A stretch of DNA of 64,000 nucleotides from Rhinopomastus cyanomelas. Taxonomy: Eukaryota > Chordata > Aves > Bucerotiformes > Rhinopomastidae. Shown in pieces: positions 48,701 through 59,499 of this stretch. Each line of letters starts with the position of its first letter. Position 1 is the stretch's first letter. The DNA lies in contig VXBP01002343.1 of the NCBI GenBank assembly GCA_013400115.1, forward strand, positions 768,278-832,277. Reading direction: 5' to 3'. The notes under the pieces were generated by a model. That model saw nothing but the letters and a program-made list of their open reading frames with translations. It did not search any database and was not told where the DNA came from. A program made the translations under genes and the position numbers.

Positions 48701-49400
48701 TGTACGACTGAGCACTTCAGTGAGAGCTGCACTATACATCTGCATAGAGCAAAGCTCCCTGGTCACACACATACTGCCCAAACTACTTTCATTCCTGTCT
48801 TGCAGGTACTGAACAAACTCCCTACATACATCAGCCCTGTAGTACAATAATCATTTTGGTTACTTTTCCCTGAATTCCCTCTAGAGCACTTCTTAACTTG
48901 TGACTGAGAAGTAATATTAATTGATCTATTAAAATGAGGAGCTATGAATTCATATGTATGCAGGGAAACTTTTTTTTTCTCTGTTTACTCTTAATTTACA
49001 TCTTGAAGAGTCAAATCCCCACTGTCATATTGCCAAGTCAAGTAGAATTTAACCAGTGATTAAAGTTGTCCTGTGGGATTGTACAAAACACACATCTTTA
49101 ATTAATTTGATCTGCTACAGACACATGGCCAAGAACAAACAGCATTTTTATATCTCTAAGCAAAAGCAAAGAGGAAAATATCTCTTCAGATCCAGTGGCA
49201 TTTCAGACTGCAAATAACTTCCAGTTTCTCTAGATTACTACTGATATCTTCAAACAATTCTCTGTGTAACTCTGTATACTAAGTCTAAGCAATTCTCCTA
49301 GAATCACTGTCCCACCCTTGCCAGCAGCTTTCAGTTTGCTTGGGAAATCTATAAGGCCGTGACTGAAATACAAACAAAAATCTACTTTTAAAAAAATTAT
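45791..49400. other. CR1-free, AT-rich unique sequence flanking the CpG domain
   Basis: No repeat was recognised except a 14-base poly-C run and a trace too short to call near 47,808. The interval 46,795-46,900 is AT-rich with TTTAATTATC motifs and may be conserved. No coding exon was supported; frames are below 115 codons. Confidence 0.35.
46391..46404. repeat. Poly-C run of 14
   Basis: An uninterrupted run of 14 C residues in otherwise AT-leaning sequence. Its length is prone to sequencing error. Confidence 0.9.
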
Positions 49401-49609
49401 ACAAAGAAAATACTATAGTAGGTTTAAAAAAACCTCTCCTTTTATCTCTTGCCCTTTTGTTTTCCAGCTAACGGGCCATTCTGCCAATGGAACAGGATGA
49501 ATAAGGTCGGTTAAGTGAGAGCTTTTCGGGTAGCTGGAGGGGGAACCTGCAGGGGCTGACCATGGCCGGCCAATTATAGGGGGTGGTAGTCCAGGGTCCC
49601 CGGGAAGGT

Positions 49610-49660
49610 AAAAGAAGGAAAAAGGAAAAAGAAGGAAGAAAAAGAAAAAAAAAGAGGAAA
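49610..49660 (+). repeat. 51-base polypurine tract
   Basis: An uninterrupted purine run on the + strand, mostly GAA/AGG-like units, at the left edge of the CpG domain. Such tracts can adopt triplex (H-DNA) structures. Confidence 0.9.
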
Positions 49661-49856
49661 CCAGAATGTGTATTTGATACAGCTGTAGAGAAGCCAGAAG
49701 GGGTTGATGTTGCGATGTTACCAGCCACAGGAGCTCACGGCTCCCTGCCCGCCACCGCCCGACCTGCCTCGGCTGCTCGCTCCCCGCCCTGCGTGCCCAG
49801 CGTGGCCCCGGCCGTGCCGGCACCGTCCCGGGGCGACCCAGCTCTGCTCTAAATGT

Positions 49857-50245
49857 CTCAGGCCAGTCCCAGGCTGTCCCAGCACTACCCTAACTATTCC
49901 AGCGTTATCCCAGCACTGTCCCAAACTGTGCCAGCACAATCCCAGCACCATCCCACGCTGTCCCAGCATTATCCTACTGGTCCCACCACTGCCCCAGACC
50001 TATCCTAACTGTTTCAGGACTATCCCAGCACTGATTACTCCAGCTTGTGACAGGGCAGTTCCAACCCATTCTAGCTTTATCTCAGTAGCATCCAGGATGT
50101 CCCAGCACTATCCTAACTGTTCCAGGACAACCCTAGACTGTTCCAGCACTATCCCAGGACGGTCTCAGAACTGCCCCAACTGTCCCAACACTGACACATG
50201 CGGTCACAGACTGTCCCAGTGATGCCCCAAACCTTCCCAGCAGAA
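49857..50245. repeat. Degenerate minisatellite of TCCCAGCACT-type units
   Basis: About 390 bases are built from diverged copies of 'ctgtcccagcactatccca', with a basic period of roughly 10-11 bases and a higher-order period near 20-22. Copies are irregular, with insertions near 50,030-50,080. The array explains the 172-codon + frame across it (Pro/Ser/Thr/Cys-rich), which should not be called a gene. Confidence 0.8.
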
Positions 50246-50670
50246 ATGTAGATTGTCCCGGCACAGTACCAGCAACATCCCCGCACTGCCACAGCCCCGC
50301 CATGGGTATCCTCGGTTGCCCTAGGGGTAGGCTCATTCCCCGTGTTCTAGCCACGACATGGAGTGACTCCGCGGGTGCTCCCCTAGGTGACAGTCCCAGG
50401 GCCACGGGAAGGGTTAACCGCGTCCCGGGACAACTTATAGCTACTTCCACAGAGAAAAAGACGGGAGAAGAAGGTGTAGGGGCTCTGCCGACGGGACCCA
50501 GGGTACCCACTACACCCAGCTGCAGTGTTTCTAGAGTGACCGGAGCGCGGGGAAATGCCAGAAACCCTTCAGCTGCCCCAGGAAAAGTCCGAGCATAGTC
50601 AAATCCGCAGCTCGGGGTGTCAAGTTTGCAGAAAATGGCCGAACACAAATTTCTGCTGCATTTTCGTCCC

Positions 50671-50700
50671 GGGGAAAAAAAAAAAAAGAAAAAAAAAAAG
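50671..50700 (+). repeat. A-rich homopurine run
   Basis: A run of 30 purines, almost all A, inside a CpG-rich stretch (ggggaaa..., one internal g). The matching poly-Phe frames on the - strand are artefacts. Confidence 0.9.
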
Positions 50701-52068
50701 CAGTAAGCTGAACGCAGGAGATAAATGCCTGTCTGGTAGTAAGCACTGACCAGCAGCAGCAGCTGGAGACGAATCACCACCGCTGGCAGCATCTGAACTG
50801 CTGCGTTTAGAGGAGAAGGGGGAGGAAAGCGAGATCTCCGCTCTGCCGCAACTGCCTGCCCGCCCGCTGGTTTCAGTGGCTCCAGTGTCTGCGAGATGCA
50901 GATAAGCGGCTGGTGCAGAGAAACAATAACAACACCAATATACTAAGAAGCACTGATGACTTGACCACGGTTCCACCCCTGTAGATCTGCTCGCCCCGGC
51001 CGGCGAGCGCAGGGCAGGTGGCAGAGGGTGGCGGTCTCCGGTCCCTCTGCCGTGCCCAGAGAGACCAAGGGGACACGGGGGCAGCGGGGAAAAACGAATG
51101 CCGGTCCCGGGGAGACCCCGGTGCCGGGACGTTCGCCCAGTGCCCCACGGGGAGGACTGAGGACGGTGGGGACTGGAGACGGTGAAAGGAGGGAACCCTC
51201 AACTCTCCTCATGGGTGACCGAAAAGGAAAGTCTGAAATTTCCCCAACCAAACACGCACGAGTTTGGTTTCAGCGGAGTGGGGTGGAAATGACTGACTTT
51301 CTAGGTCCTTAAAGTTATTTTCTTGCATTGCAGGAAATCAGAAGTTACTTTTTGAGATGCTCTCATTATCAGTTTTGTCTTTATGTACTTTCAATAGAGC
51401 GGAAAGTTACTATCTCAGCAATTTGACCATTTTGCAGTAATTATTCCTTTTCCTGGAAGCCAAAATGAGCCTGGGAAGAGGCTCTGCAGCGGCTCTGCAC
51501 CCCGCTCACCGTCACCTAGAGCTGAGTGGTGACTTGGCTTTCAGTGCCAGGACCTTCCGCAGGCACCCGGACCTTCCACCACTTCACTGGGAACTGCTCA
51601 GAGAGCAGAATCGGGTCCCTCGGGAGCTCGGTGTCTTCCCTGGTTGAGTAAATAACCAAGAAGTTCAAAAGGTGGTTACCTTTGAAAACAAACAAACAAA
51701 AAACCCAAACACCACATTTGTTGTTGCCTTTTTTTTATTCCAGCTTTTCCCGACTCGATTAGCTTTTTTTGTTTAATTGCACCAGTTGATCTTCTGCTAA
51801 GGAAAATTGTTCCTTACATACGTTAAATAACACTTTATTTGTCGGAAAAGATAAAAGCACGAGCAGACACTCAAGGTGTCGAGTATCTGCACTTGATATT
51901 TTTAACGACGAGATCTAAAATTGCCGTATTTGATTATGCCAAATATCAAGGTAAGATATGTAAAGCGCATGTAAAGCACAAACTACCTGAATTTACACCC
52001 AAATTGACGTGAAGTTTGAAAAGTGACTACACCAGCGACCTCAGTACCACTAGGATGGTAAAGGGACC

Positions 52069-52071
<3 letters not shown>

Positions 52072-52100
<29 letters not shown>
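52072..52100. repeat. (AC)n microsatellite, about 14.5 units
   Basis: A perfect dinucleotide run of 29 bases, a likely length polymorphism. The Cys/Val-rich frames on the - strand are translations of it. Confidence 0.95.
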
Positions 52101-52104
<4 letters not shown>

Positions 52105-54491
52105 TAAGGTCTTGGGGACATCTCGAAGGGAAAGGGTGTCTGCAAATGGAACACTGAGAAACCTGACAACGAGAGGATGGACTGTTTGTTGAGTCTGGCA
52201 CGAAATCGAGCCGTCACACAGAGATTTAGTTATTATCAGCCAAATCTGTGGACTGGGGAACGAAAAGGGGAGAGAAACGTAAAATGTGCTATTCCAGCTC
52301 TCCAGAGAAGCTAAATCCGTGCGCCCCCAGCCCCGGCAGCCCCTCTCAGCCATGGGGAGGCTCAGGGGCCACAAGGACGTTTCTGAAATGACAACCCCTA
52401 CTCCTGGGCACAGCACTGAGATAACTAAAGTTAAAAGAAATAATAATAAAAAAAAAATCAGGAAAAGACAGGTCATCACTGGGGCACTGCTATCCAAACC
52501 CAGGTTACTGTACTGTACTCCATCCGCTAAGGACTGTCATTGTTAGCTGTGTGTATCCTCTCACCAGTCCATCACGATGAGCGCGTTTTAAATCTTCTAC
52601 TAATTTACACAGAACAGACACTTTCTGGCTACGCTAGAAAAGAAAAAACAACAACAAAAAACCTCGACTCAATTAGAAACAACGATTTTGTTCTTGGACA
52701 GCTACCAGGTTTTTCATTCTTACCGTTCCGGGGCTTTAATTTAACCCCGGTAACATTCTGAAAGGCTACAATCACTTTGCATACATCTCATCGTACCTTT
52801 CTCAGTCCCGCAACACCGGACTGACCGCAGGGTGCCCGGAAAGCTACTTTGTTCAGTAAAATAAACGTGATGAGGCACACAGGGTTAATTAAATATCGCC
52901 AGGATCCAGTTGGCATGGGCAAAAAACATCCAGTCCTTAACCTGGTCGCACATGCTGGAATATAGACAACGGTGTCTGAAAAAATAATTACGAAATTACG
53001 AACCTCTAGACACACCCAAAATAAGTTTCCAGACCACGGGAAAAGAAAGCAAAAACCAAAAAAAACCCAAAGAACAAAGAGTGCCCAAAAATCTCTGTAG
53101 AAGTGACTGGTGTTAACAGCCGCTGCTTCTAACTTCAGCTTCGCTTCAACGCGCAAGTCCCGTCCATTCGCTTCACAGGTTTCCCAGAATCTCCTTTTTC
53201 GAGCCCATTTTGTCGGCTTGACCACACCGAAAGCGATTTAGGGGAACGGAGGCGGCTCCGTTGCCCACCCTCGCCCCCAGGGGTTGCCCAAACCCTCCGG
53301 AGGCGTTTGAGTGAGGGGCACAGGGAGGGCGGTGGGTCCCGGGGCTATCCTGCAGAACTAGAGGGAGTGCAGCCCGGGGACCCCGGAGAGGTCCCGCGGA
53401 ACTCCCAGGTACACCGCCGAGGAGGAGAGCAGGATGCCGGAGCTGCTCCCGTTTCGCTGGAAGTGGAGACGCACCGTGTCAGCACCGGCAGAACCAAAAG
53501 CCTTCTCACTTCCCCCCTCACACCCCTCTTCTTCTCAGCTACATCTGATTTCCCTTTTTTTCTTTCTCTGTGAGTGCACACGCCTTTTTCCCTGCCTTTG
53601 ACATTTGGGGCTTGTGAGCAAGGAGAGAGCTCTGAAGAGGCGGTTTGCACGCCTCTCTTTCCGTGACACTGCGGGGGAATTTTTAGGGGTTCTTTGAAAA
53701 AAGAATCAAAAACCAAAGCCCCAAACCCCAAACCAACGCAACGATCAGGCAGACGAAGGCGTTGAATTTTTTTGGTGAGCGTAGAGCCGGGAGTGGCTGC
53801 GCGATTGCGGTGCAACAGTGGGGACATCCACGTGTCCAGCTCCAAACGCAGCGAGCAGGGTCACAGCGCAGGGAGAGGTGACATCTCCCCATCGAGAAAA
53901 AAACCTTTTCCCGACCCCAAAACTAAACACGGGGTTTTCCTGTTTCCCCCCTCCCTGCTTAGAGGCATCAAGAAATGCTTTCGATCGCTATCTCCAAATT
54001 TCACTGGGTTCTTAAATAAGGCAGGACAAGCAGGAAAAGCACAGCTGCTAGAAGTTAGTAGTAAAGAGAATCAAATCTGCTTTGCACTGGTGTGAAAGAT
54101 TCTTTTAAAAAAATAAAGGAAAGGGAATTAGATTTGATTTCTGCATCCTATTTTGAAACTTGGTGAGTTGCCGGACTACGCCAATAAAATGCTAGAAGTT
54201 GGCAAAAAGGTAGAAGGAACAGTGATAAATAACACCAAAAGCAACGCACGGAGCGGTCTGCAAACCCAGTAAACGCTTGCCCGGAAAATCCAGCCATTTG
54301 GAGCTGAGTTTTGTCGTTTCAGTTTGCTGCTGATGTAAAAAACGGCGCGTCGGTAAGCAAAGAAGTTGAAGGGGGTGGAGGGGAGAAGGGGGAGGCAGCG
54401 GAGGGGAGAGCAAGGGAGAGGCAGCAAGTGCTTCTTTCCAAAAGGCGGAGTTTTTGAGGTCATTTCGTACCGAGTCTTTCGTCATTTTGAA

Positions 54492-54499
54492 TATAAAAG
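54492..54499 (+). promoter_or_regulatory. Possible TATA box (TATAAAAG)
   Basis: A consensus TATAAAAG lies inside the CpG-rich domain, downstream of 'gaggtcatttcgtac'. A start would fall near 54,520. No first exon or donor could be supported convincingly, so this may be chance. Confidence 0.2.
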
Positions 54500-54941
54500 A
54501 ACGCTGACTGGCTGGTTTTCCCCATCCCTCGCCTGGTTGAGGGAGGTTGCGATGACTTCGCGCACATCTGACTCTAATCGAGATGTTAAAATATTCTTTT
54601 CTTTCCCTGATGCTGAGCGCGAGTTTAATGAAAGGACAGTAGAACTGTCCGGGCTCGCTACAAACTGGATTAAACTAGGAGTCTTGACGTTCGGAGCTTA
54701 ATCGTTGCTTCTTTTTACTACAGAAGGAGTGTGAAAAGCTGCTTGGTAAACTCTGGAAAGCTGTGTGCTATACTTTTGATAAGAACTTCAGAGTTTCCTT
54801 GTCTACCTTAAGAACAAAGTAGTGTGCAACATATAGTAACTTTTCCCTAATAAGGCATGTATTGCCCGGTGCAGGAAACAAAACGGTATCCCTTCGGAAA
54901 ATAAAGTACAGATCTTAAAAAATTTGGGGGAAAAAAAAAAA

Positions 54942-54942
54942 N
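54942..54942. other. Single-N assembly ambiguity
   Basis: One N directly follows a run of A. To its right the sequence switches abruptly to GC-rich, suggesting a contig join or collapsed sequence. Confidence 0.85.
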
Positions 54943-55379
54943 CGCGGACGGACCCGCCGGGGCTGGGGCTGCAGCTGGCGGCTGCTGACTCAGAAAAGCA
55001 ATGTAGGTCATAACGAGTTTCCTTAAGTTACCTAAGTACGAACAATTCGGCTTTTCTTTAGAGACTTCCAAAGGGCTGTTGCAACATTTCTGACCGCCGT
55101 TGGTTTTCGCTGAAGTTCAGCCCCCGGCTCTGAGAGAGCGGGCTGTGGGGTAGGAGGAATCCCCGCTTCCCCCTGCTCCCCCCCCTTTCACCTCTCGCTT
55201 TCTTTTCGTCCTTCGCCCATCTCCATCCAAACACGAGTTTCGTGGTGGTTTTTTTCATCTTTTGTCTCAGAAACGTGTTTAAAAAAACGTTAAATAAAAT
55301 TGTGCCAGTCTGTCACACTTTGATTTTCTCCTGAATTTTCAAAGCAGCGAGCTGCCTCTCAACTCTTCACTAGGTCCAG

Positions 55380-56003
55380 TTCTTTCCAGGAAGGCTTATT
55401 CACGGTTCATAGTTTGGGTCTATTCTTTATTACCACTATTTACTACTTTCCACCACCAGCCATTTTTTAACACCATCGGACAAGGGGCTGTTACAAGAGT
55501 TCACTTTTGCCATGGGTTTTGAACGGAAAAGACGAGCCGTCTTTTGAGTAAGGCTGATCGCCATCCGACTTAAAAATTGATCATTTTCGTTTTTTCTTTT
55601 TTTCGTTTTTCTCTTTTAACTTTTTTTTTAACCATAGCAGAGAGAGGGAAAAAGTAGTCGTAGTCCCCACGGAGAGCTCATATAGGATGAGCCAGCGACG
55701 TGTTTTGTCACACTAGCAGCGATGTAGGACGGAGACCTCGATCTGAAAGCACCAAGTCGTAGAGGAGAGGGAAACCCGGGATCAGGGGAAGCTTCGAGAA
55801 AGCAACCACACTAACAGATTTCATTTTATTCACTTGGAGCTTTCCCCAGCTATTACCTGCGCTCCCCTCTCCCCAAAGCCACCCCGCAGCAAGCTGGGGC
55901 CGTGCGTGGGCTGGGGCGGGGCGAGTTCGGGAAGATTTCCGAGGGACTCGCACTCTCCCCCAGAAAACCCTCATCGGGAAGGCATCCGTTGTCATGAAGC
56001 ATA
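55380..56003 (+). repeat. Left copy of a 624-bp near-identical duplication
   Basis: This segment recurs at 56,220-56,843 with an exact offset of 840 bases. The only difference I find is G at 55,579 versus T at 56,419. The copy ends immediately before the N at 56,004. The identity and N-bounded edges point to unmerged overlapping contigs or alleles rather than a biological tandem duplication. Confidence 0.95.
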
Positions 56004-56219
56004 NCTTTCCCCCTCGCAGACCAGCCGGTAAACCACCACCGACGCGGGCACACGGCTCTGTCGGCAAACCTAACAAAAATCCCAAACAACAGCGACAAAA
56101 AAACCCCAACCGAAATGAGGCATCATTCCTCACGGCAGAAGTGAAACCGTCTCGATCCAGGCTAGTTTATTTGTAAACCCGGGAAGCAGCGAGCCCGGAG
56201 GGGACGGGGGATGGGAGGN
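56004..56219. other. N-flanked 214-bp wedge between duplicate copies
   Basis: Single Ns at 56,004 and 56,219 enclose 214 bases of CpG-rich sequence, including a forkhead-like 'ttatttgtaaac' near 56,167. This sequence appears once. If the duplication is false, the wedge is either a misplaced small contig or the true continuation of one copy. Confidence 0.85.
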
Positions 56220-56843
56220 TTCTTTCCAGGAAGGCTTATTCACGGTTCATAGTTTGGGTCTATTCTTTATTACCACTATTTACTACTTTCCACCACCAGC
56301 CATTTTTTAACACCATCGGACAAGGGGCTGTTACAAGAGTTCACTTTTGCCATGGGTTTTGAACGGAAAAGACGAGCCGTCTTTTGAGTAAGGCTGATCG
56401 CCATCCGACTTAAAAATTTATCATTTTCGTTTTTTCTTTTTTTCGTTTTTCTCTTTTAACTTTTTTTTTAACCATAGCAGAGAGAGGGAAAAAGTAGTCG
56501 TAGTCCCCACGGAGAGCTCATATAGGATGAGCCAGCGACGTGTTTTGTCACACTAGCAGCGATGTAGGACGGAGACCTCGATCTGAAAGCACCAAGTCGT
56601 AGAGGAGAGGGAAACCCGGGATCAGGGGAAGCTTCGAGAAAGCAACCACACTAACAGATTTCATTTTATTCACTTGGAGCTTTCCCCAGCTATTACCTGC
56701 GCTCCCCTCTCCCCAAAGCCACCCCGCAGCAAGCTGGGGCCGTGCGTGGGCTGGGGCGGGGCGAGTTCGGGAAGATTTCCGAGGGACTCGCACTCTCCCC
56801 CAGAAAACCCTCATCGGGAAGGCATCCGTTGTCATGAAGCATA
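56220..56843 (+). repeat. Right copy of the 624-bp duplication
   Basis: It starts directly after the N at 56,219 and matches the left copy until 'gaagcata'. It then continues into unique CpG-rich sequence (actaagaggggagatc). Confidence 0.95.
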
Positions 56844-58087
56844 ACTAAGAGGGGAGATCATCCGCCTATATTTCACCAAAGCGAGGAGCAGAGCGGGGAG
56901 GAAAAATATGCAAACCTCACACGGCCCGACGGCTGTGTTTTTGCTGAGCACAGGCATCGCCCGGGGTCCTTCACGGGTGTTTTTAGGGCTATCCCACAAG
57001 CGGTGCCTCGGCCGCACACCCTCCGAACTCCCTCCAGCTCCCCTCTAACCCCTCTGTGACACCCTGCCGGCCTTGGTGCTGCTGGCGGAGGATTTCCCCG
57101 TCTAAACATAGAAGGTTTTTTTCCCTCGGAGCAGGAGTTACAAGCACCAGCAGCTCCGCGGAGCCCCGAGGCCCGGGGACAAGTCCGGTCCCGGCCTCCG
57201 CCCGCCCGGGGCACGGCGGGAGAGGCGAAAAAAAAAAACCAACCCCCCAACAAACCAAAATAGAATTGAAAGCAAGGGAGAAAAAATTAAAAGGACACTT
57301 TTTTTTTTTTGAGGCTTTGCTACCCGGCGGCGGAAAGTTCCCCCCGTCCTGCGGCAACCAGAGGGCGGTGGCTGGAGCGACGGTGGGTGCTGAGGACGGG
57401 GAAGGAAACGGGGGGAGGGGGGTGAGCAAAGCTCGGGCACCCCCTTGGGAACACGGCGGCGGCGCTGGCAGGCCCTGCTCCGGTGTTTGCAGTTTTCTTT
57501 GTTTACACCCAGTTTAAAAGCATTGGCATTCGGCCAGAAAAGCGTCGGTCCCGTCCCGTGTCTGTGTTCCACCCGCCCTCCCCTCCATTACTTGTCGGTT
57601 GGCGGAGAGAAAGAGACTTAAAACTTCCACGACCCGCGGGATCTTAATGTGTTTTCTCCGCACATTAACCCTTCGGTAAGAAAGCGGGGCCGAGCGGTGC
57701 GTGCACCTGCCCCTCGGAGCTCCCAACCGAGGGGTCGCAACAGGTTTCCACCGGCGGATGGAGGAGGCGGCGAAAGAGGTTTTGCCGGAGAGCCGAGGCG
57801 AACGGAACGGCGGGGCCCGCGGCCCTCGGTTCGGCTCGCCTCGCCTCGCCCGGCCGCCCGCGGGGCGGTGCTGTGCGGCGGGGAAGCGGCTCTGTTCTAC
57901 CCGCTTCTCTCCGGTGCGGTTCTCGCCGCCGCCGCACCGACCGGTTTCCCCGGTGCCCGGGGCTGTGGCGCCAGGCGGGGAGAGAGCGCTGAGGTCGCTC
58001 ATATGGGCCAGGTTTGTACGGCGTGCCCGTCCGTGTCCCCCCGCCCCTCCACCCCGATATCCTCCACCACCACCCCCTCGGCGAGGA

Positions 58088-58098
58088 GTAAGTGCCAC
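58088..58098 (+). other. Donor-like 11-mer upstream of the TATA candidate
   Basis: GTAAGTGCCAC here is identical to the 11-mer at 58,445 that would form the exon 1 donor. It follows 'gagga', so it could be the donor of an exon from an alternative upstream start. Confidence 0.3.
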
Positions 58099-58134
58099 CG
58101 CTCCGCCTTCTCCTTTTCGCAATGTTGACGCAAT

Positions 58135-58144
58135 CTATAAATAG
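58135..58144 (+). promoter_or_regulatory. TATA/MEF2-type core promoter candidate (CTATAAATAG)
   Basis: CTATAAATAG fits both a TATA box and the MEF2 consensus YTAWWWWTAR. It lies within the densest CpG stretch, just after a C/EBP-like 'gttgacgcaat'. A + strand start would fall near 58,165-58,172. It is followed by about 280 bases of UTR-like sequence ending in a donor-like GTAAGT at 58,445. The motif is nearly palindromic, so MEF2 use would not fix direction. Confidence 0.45.
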
Positions 58145-58167
58145 TGGAACAAAAGGACCAACTTCCT

Positions 58168-58444
58168 CGCAGCTTTGCTGAAACTGCACAAAAAAGGCAA
58201 CCAAGGGAGGGGGGGAGGGTTGGGGGCACAACGACAACACGACACACACGGTTATTTTTTGATTTTGTTTTTCGTCCGGTTAAAAGACGAATCCTCCTTC
58301 CTCCCCCCTCCTCACGCTACTGGAAGATTATCTATACATTTTTTTTTTCCTCGCTGTCTTCTACGCTGGGAACGTCCTGCGAGCGGCTATTTTGCTTTCG
58401 CACCGAGAGAAGGGCTTCCCCCTCTCCCCGCTCCTCTTCTGACT
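58168..58444 (+). other. Candidate noncoding first exon (5' UTR)
   Basis: This is the interval between the expected start downstream of the TATA candidate and the donor-like site ACT|GTAAGT at 58,445. It contains T-rich and pyrimidine-rich stretches and no convincing coding sequence; the long open frames starting at 58,144 and 58,175 are GC artefacts. If correct, the following AT-richer sequence to the window's end is intron 1. No transcript evidence is available, and the gene is not identified. Confidence 0.3.
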
Positions 58445-58952
58445 GTAAGTGCCACTAAGCTACTGCATTTTCTGTGGTGGAGGTGGGAGGACAGTGCCTG
58501 CTCGCCCACCCTCTCCTGCCCCGGAGAGGGGGCAGGAGGAACCCGTCGCTGTGGGGGCGGGGGGTCAGAGGCACTTCGTGCACTGAGAGGGGGAACCGGT
58601 GAAATAAGGTAATCGGGAGAGGGGATGGTTGCCGCTGCCTGCTAAACAAAAGCTGAAGCTGATATTAAACGGGCTTTTGTTAGGGGGAACGTACGTGGGG
58701 GTAGGTTGAGAGGGGCGGACACCCCTCCCGCCGCAGGTTGCCGTGCGGCTGAGGGCACCTTAGACTTGTTTACGGCTCAGCGCGGCTCTCACCGGTGTGT
58801 TTACCCCGCACACACGACACGGGGGCTACCCTCGCAAGCCCCCAACCCCCTCCTCCTCACTCCACATCCCCACCCCCTTCCCTTCTCCGCACCCAGGGAG
58901 CCGGGTTTAAAGGGGGGAGGAAGGGAGGGCGGCGGGGTGCACCGTCAGGAGA

Positions 58953-58953
58953 N
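58953..58953. other. Single-N assembly ambiguity
   Basis: One N lies in a GGGAGG-rich stretch (58,908-58,960), probably a region that was hard to sequence. Confidence 0.85.
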
Positions 58954-59185
58954 AAGCGCAGGCAGTTACTGGCCGGAGGGAGAATTACATCATCCCCTGC
59001 CCCACTGATGCTCCTTTTCGTGTCGCTTCGCTGCGCGCAGGGCAACAAGCTGGGGGCGCGCCTTGCCACACAAGCACCCCGGCTCGGGTGCAAGCCGGGG
59101 TGGGGGGAAAGGCGCGCCCCCGCGTCACTCACTCACACACACACCCGCCCGCCCGAGTGTTTACAGCGCTCACCCAGGCGTATTG

Positions 59186-59193
59186 TGACGTCA
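59186..59193. promoter_or_regulatory. Full palindromic CRE (TGACGTCA)
   Basis: A perfect cAMP response element overlaps an E-box CACCTG at 59,192-59,197. An AP-1-like 'tgagtga' follows at once. It lies about 1 kb downstream of the TATA candidate, in CpG-rich DNA. Confidence 0.6.
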
Positions 59194-59368
59194 CCTGAGT
59201 GACAGCCCGCCGCGCCAACGAGCACATCACGGGTGCTCCTACCGCCCGCCTTCCCCAACCCCCCACCCCTACTACGCCGTGGGTAGGGGGGAAAGCCGAG
59301 CCGGAGCCCGAGCAGCCCCAGAAGGGGAACGCTTCTGCGCTGGGGCGGTTTACACTGATCTGCGTCGG

Positions 59369-59386
59369 TGACGTTTCATGACGTCC
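59369..59386. promoter_or_regulatory. Paired CRE-like sites (TGACGTTTCATGACGTCC)
   Basis: Two CRE-like cores, TGACGTTT and TGACGTCC, lie 10 bases apart, one helical turn. A nuclear-receptor half-site-like 'tgaggtcaag' follows near 59,430. With the CRE at 59,186 this forms a cluster of three within 200 bases. It could be a second promoter (either strand) or an intronic cAMP-responsive enhancer. Confidence 0.55.
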
Positions 59387-59499
59387 TAGGGCCACACTAT
59401 GAGGCCGGAGGAGCTGTTCGGGTGTATCTGTGAGGTCAAGCCGCCGCGCTGAGCCCTGCTCACCGCCCCCCGCCCCAGGCTCCCCGAGACCTGGAGACC

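Noticed and set aside
49704..50222. 172-codon Pro/Cys/Thr-rich + frame
   Set aside because: The frame is the translation of the TCCCAGCACT tandem repeat, with no independent coding signal.
50133..50792. 219-codon frame on the - strand with a Phe-rich middle
   Set aside because: It spans the degenerate minisatellite and translates the A-rich run at 50,671-50,700 as poly-Phe. No domain is present.
54366..54701. 111-codon + frame after a possible TATA box
   Set aside because: The frame starts upstream of the TATA candidate and its first part is a G/A-rich simple stretch. No homology was recognised.
55708..56835. Repeated - strand frame seen at both 55.7-56.1 kb and 56.5-56.8 kb, suggesting a tandem gene
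   Set aside because: It is the same frame seen twice because of the N-bounded duplication, and there is no known domain.
57514..58249. Arg/Gly/Pro-rich frames of 190-200 codons on the - strand and about 150 on the +
   Set aside because: Stop codons are rare in CpG-rich DNA, and these frames overlap each other on both strands. Composition is typical of CpG-island artefacts.
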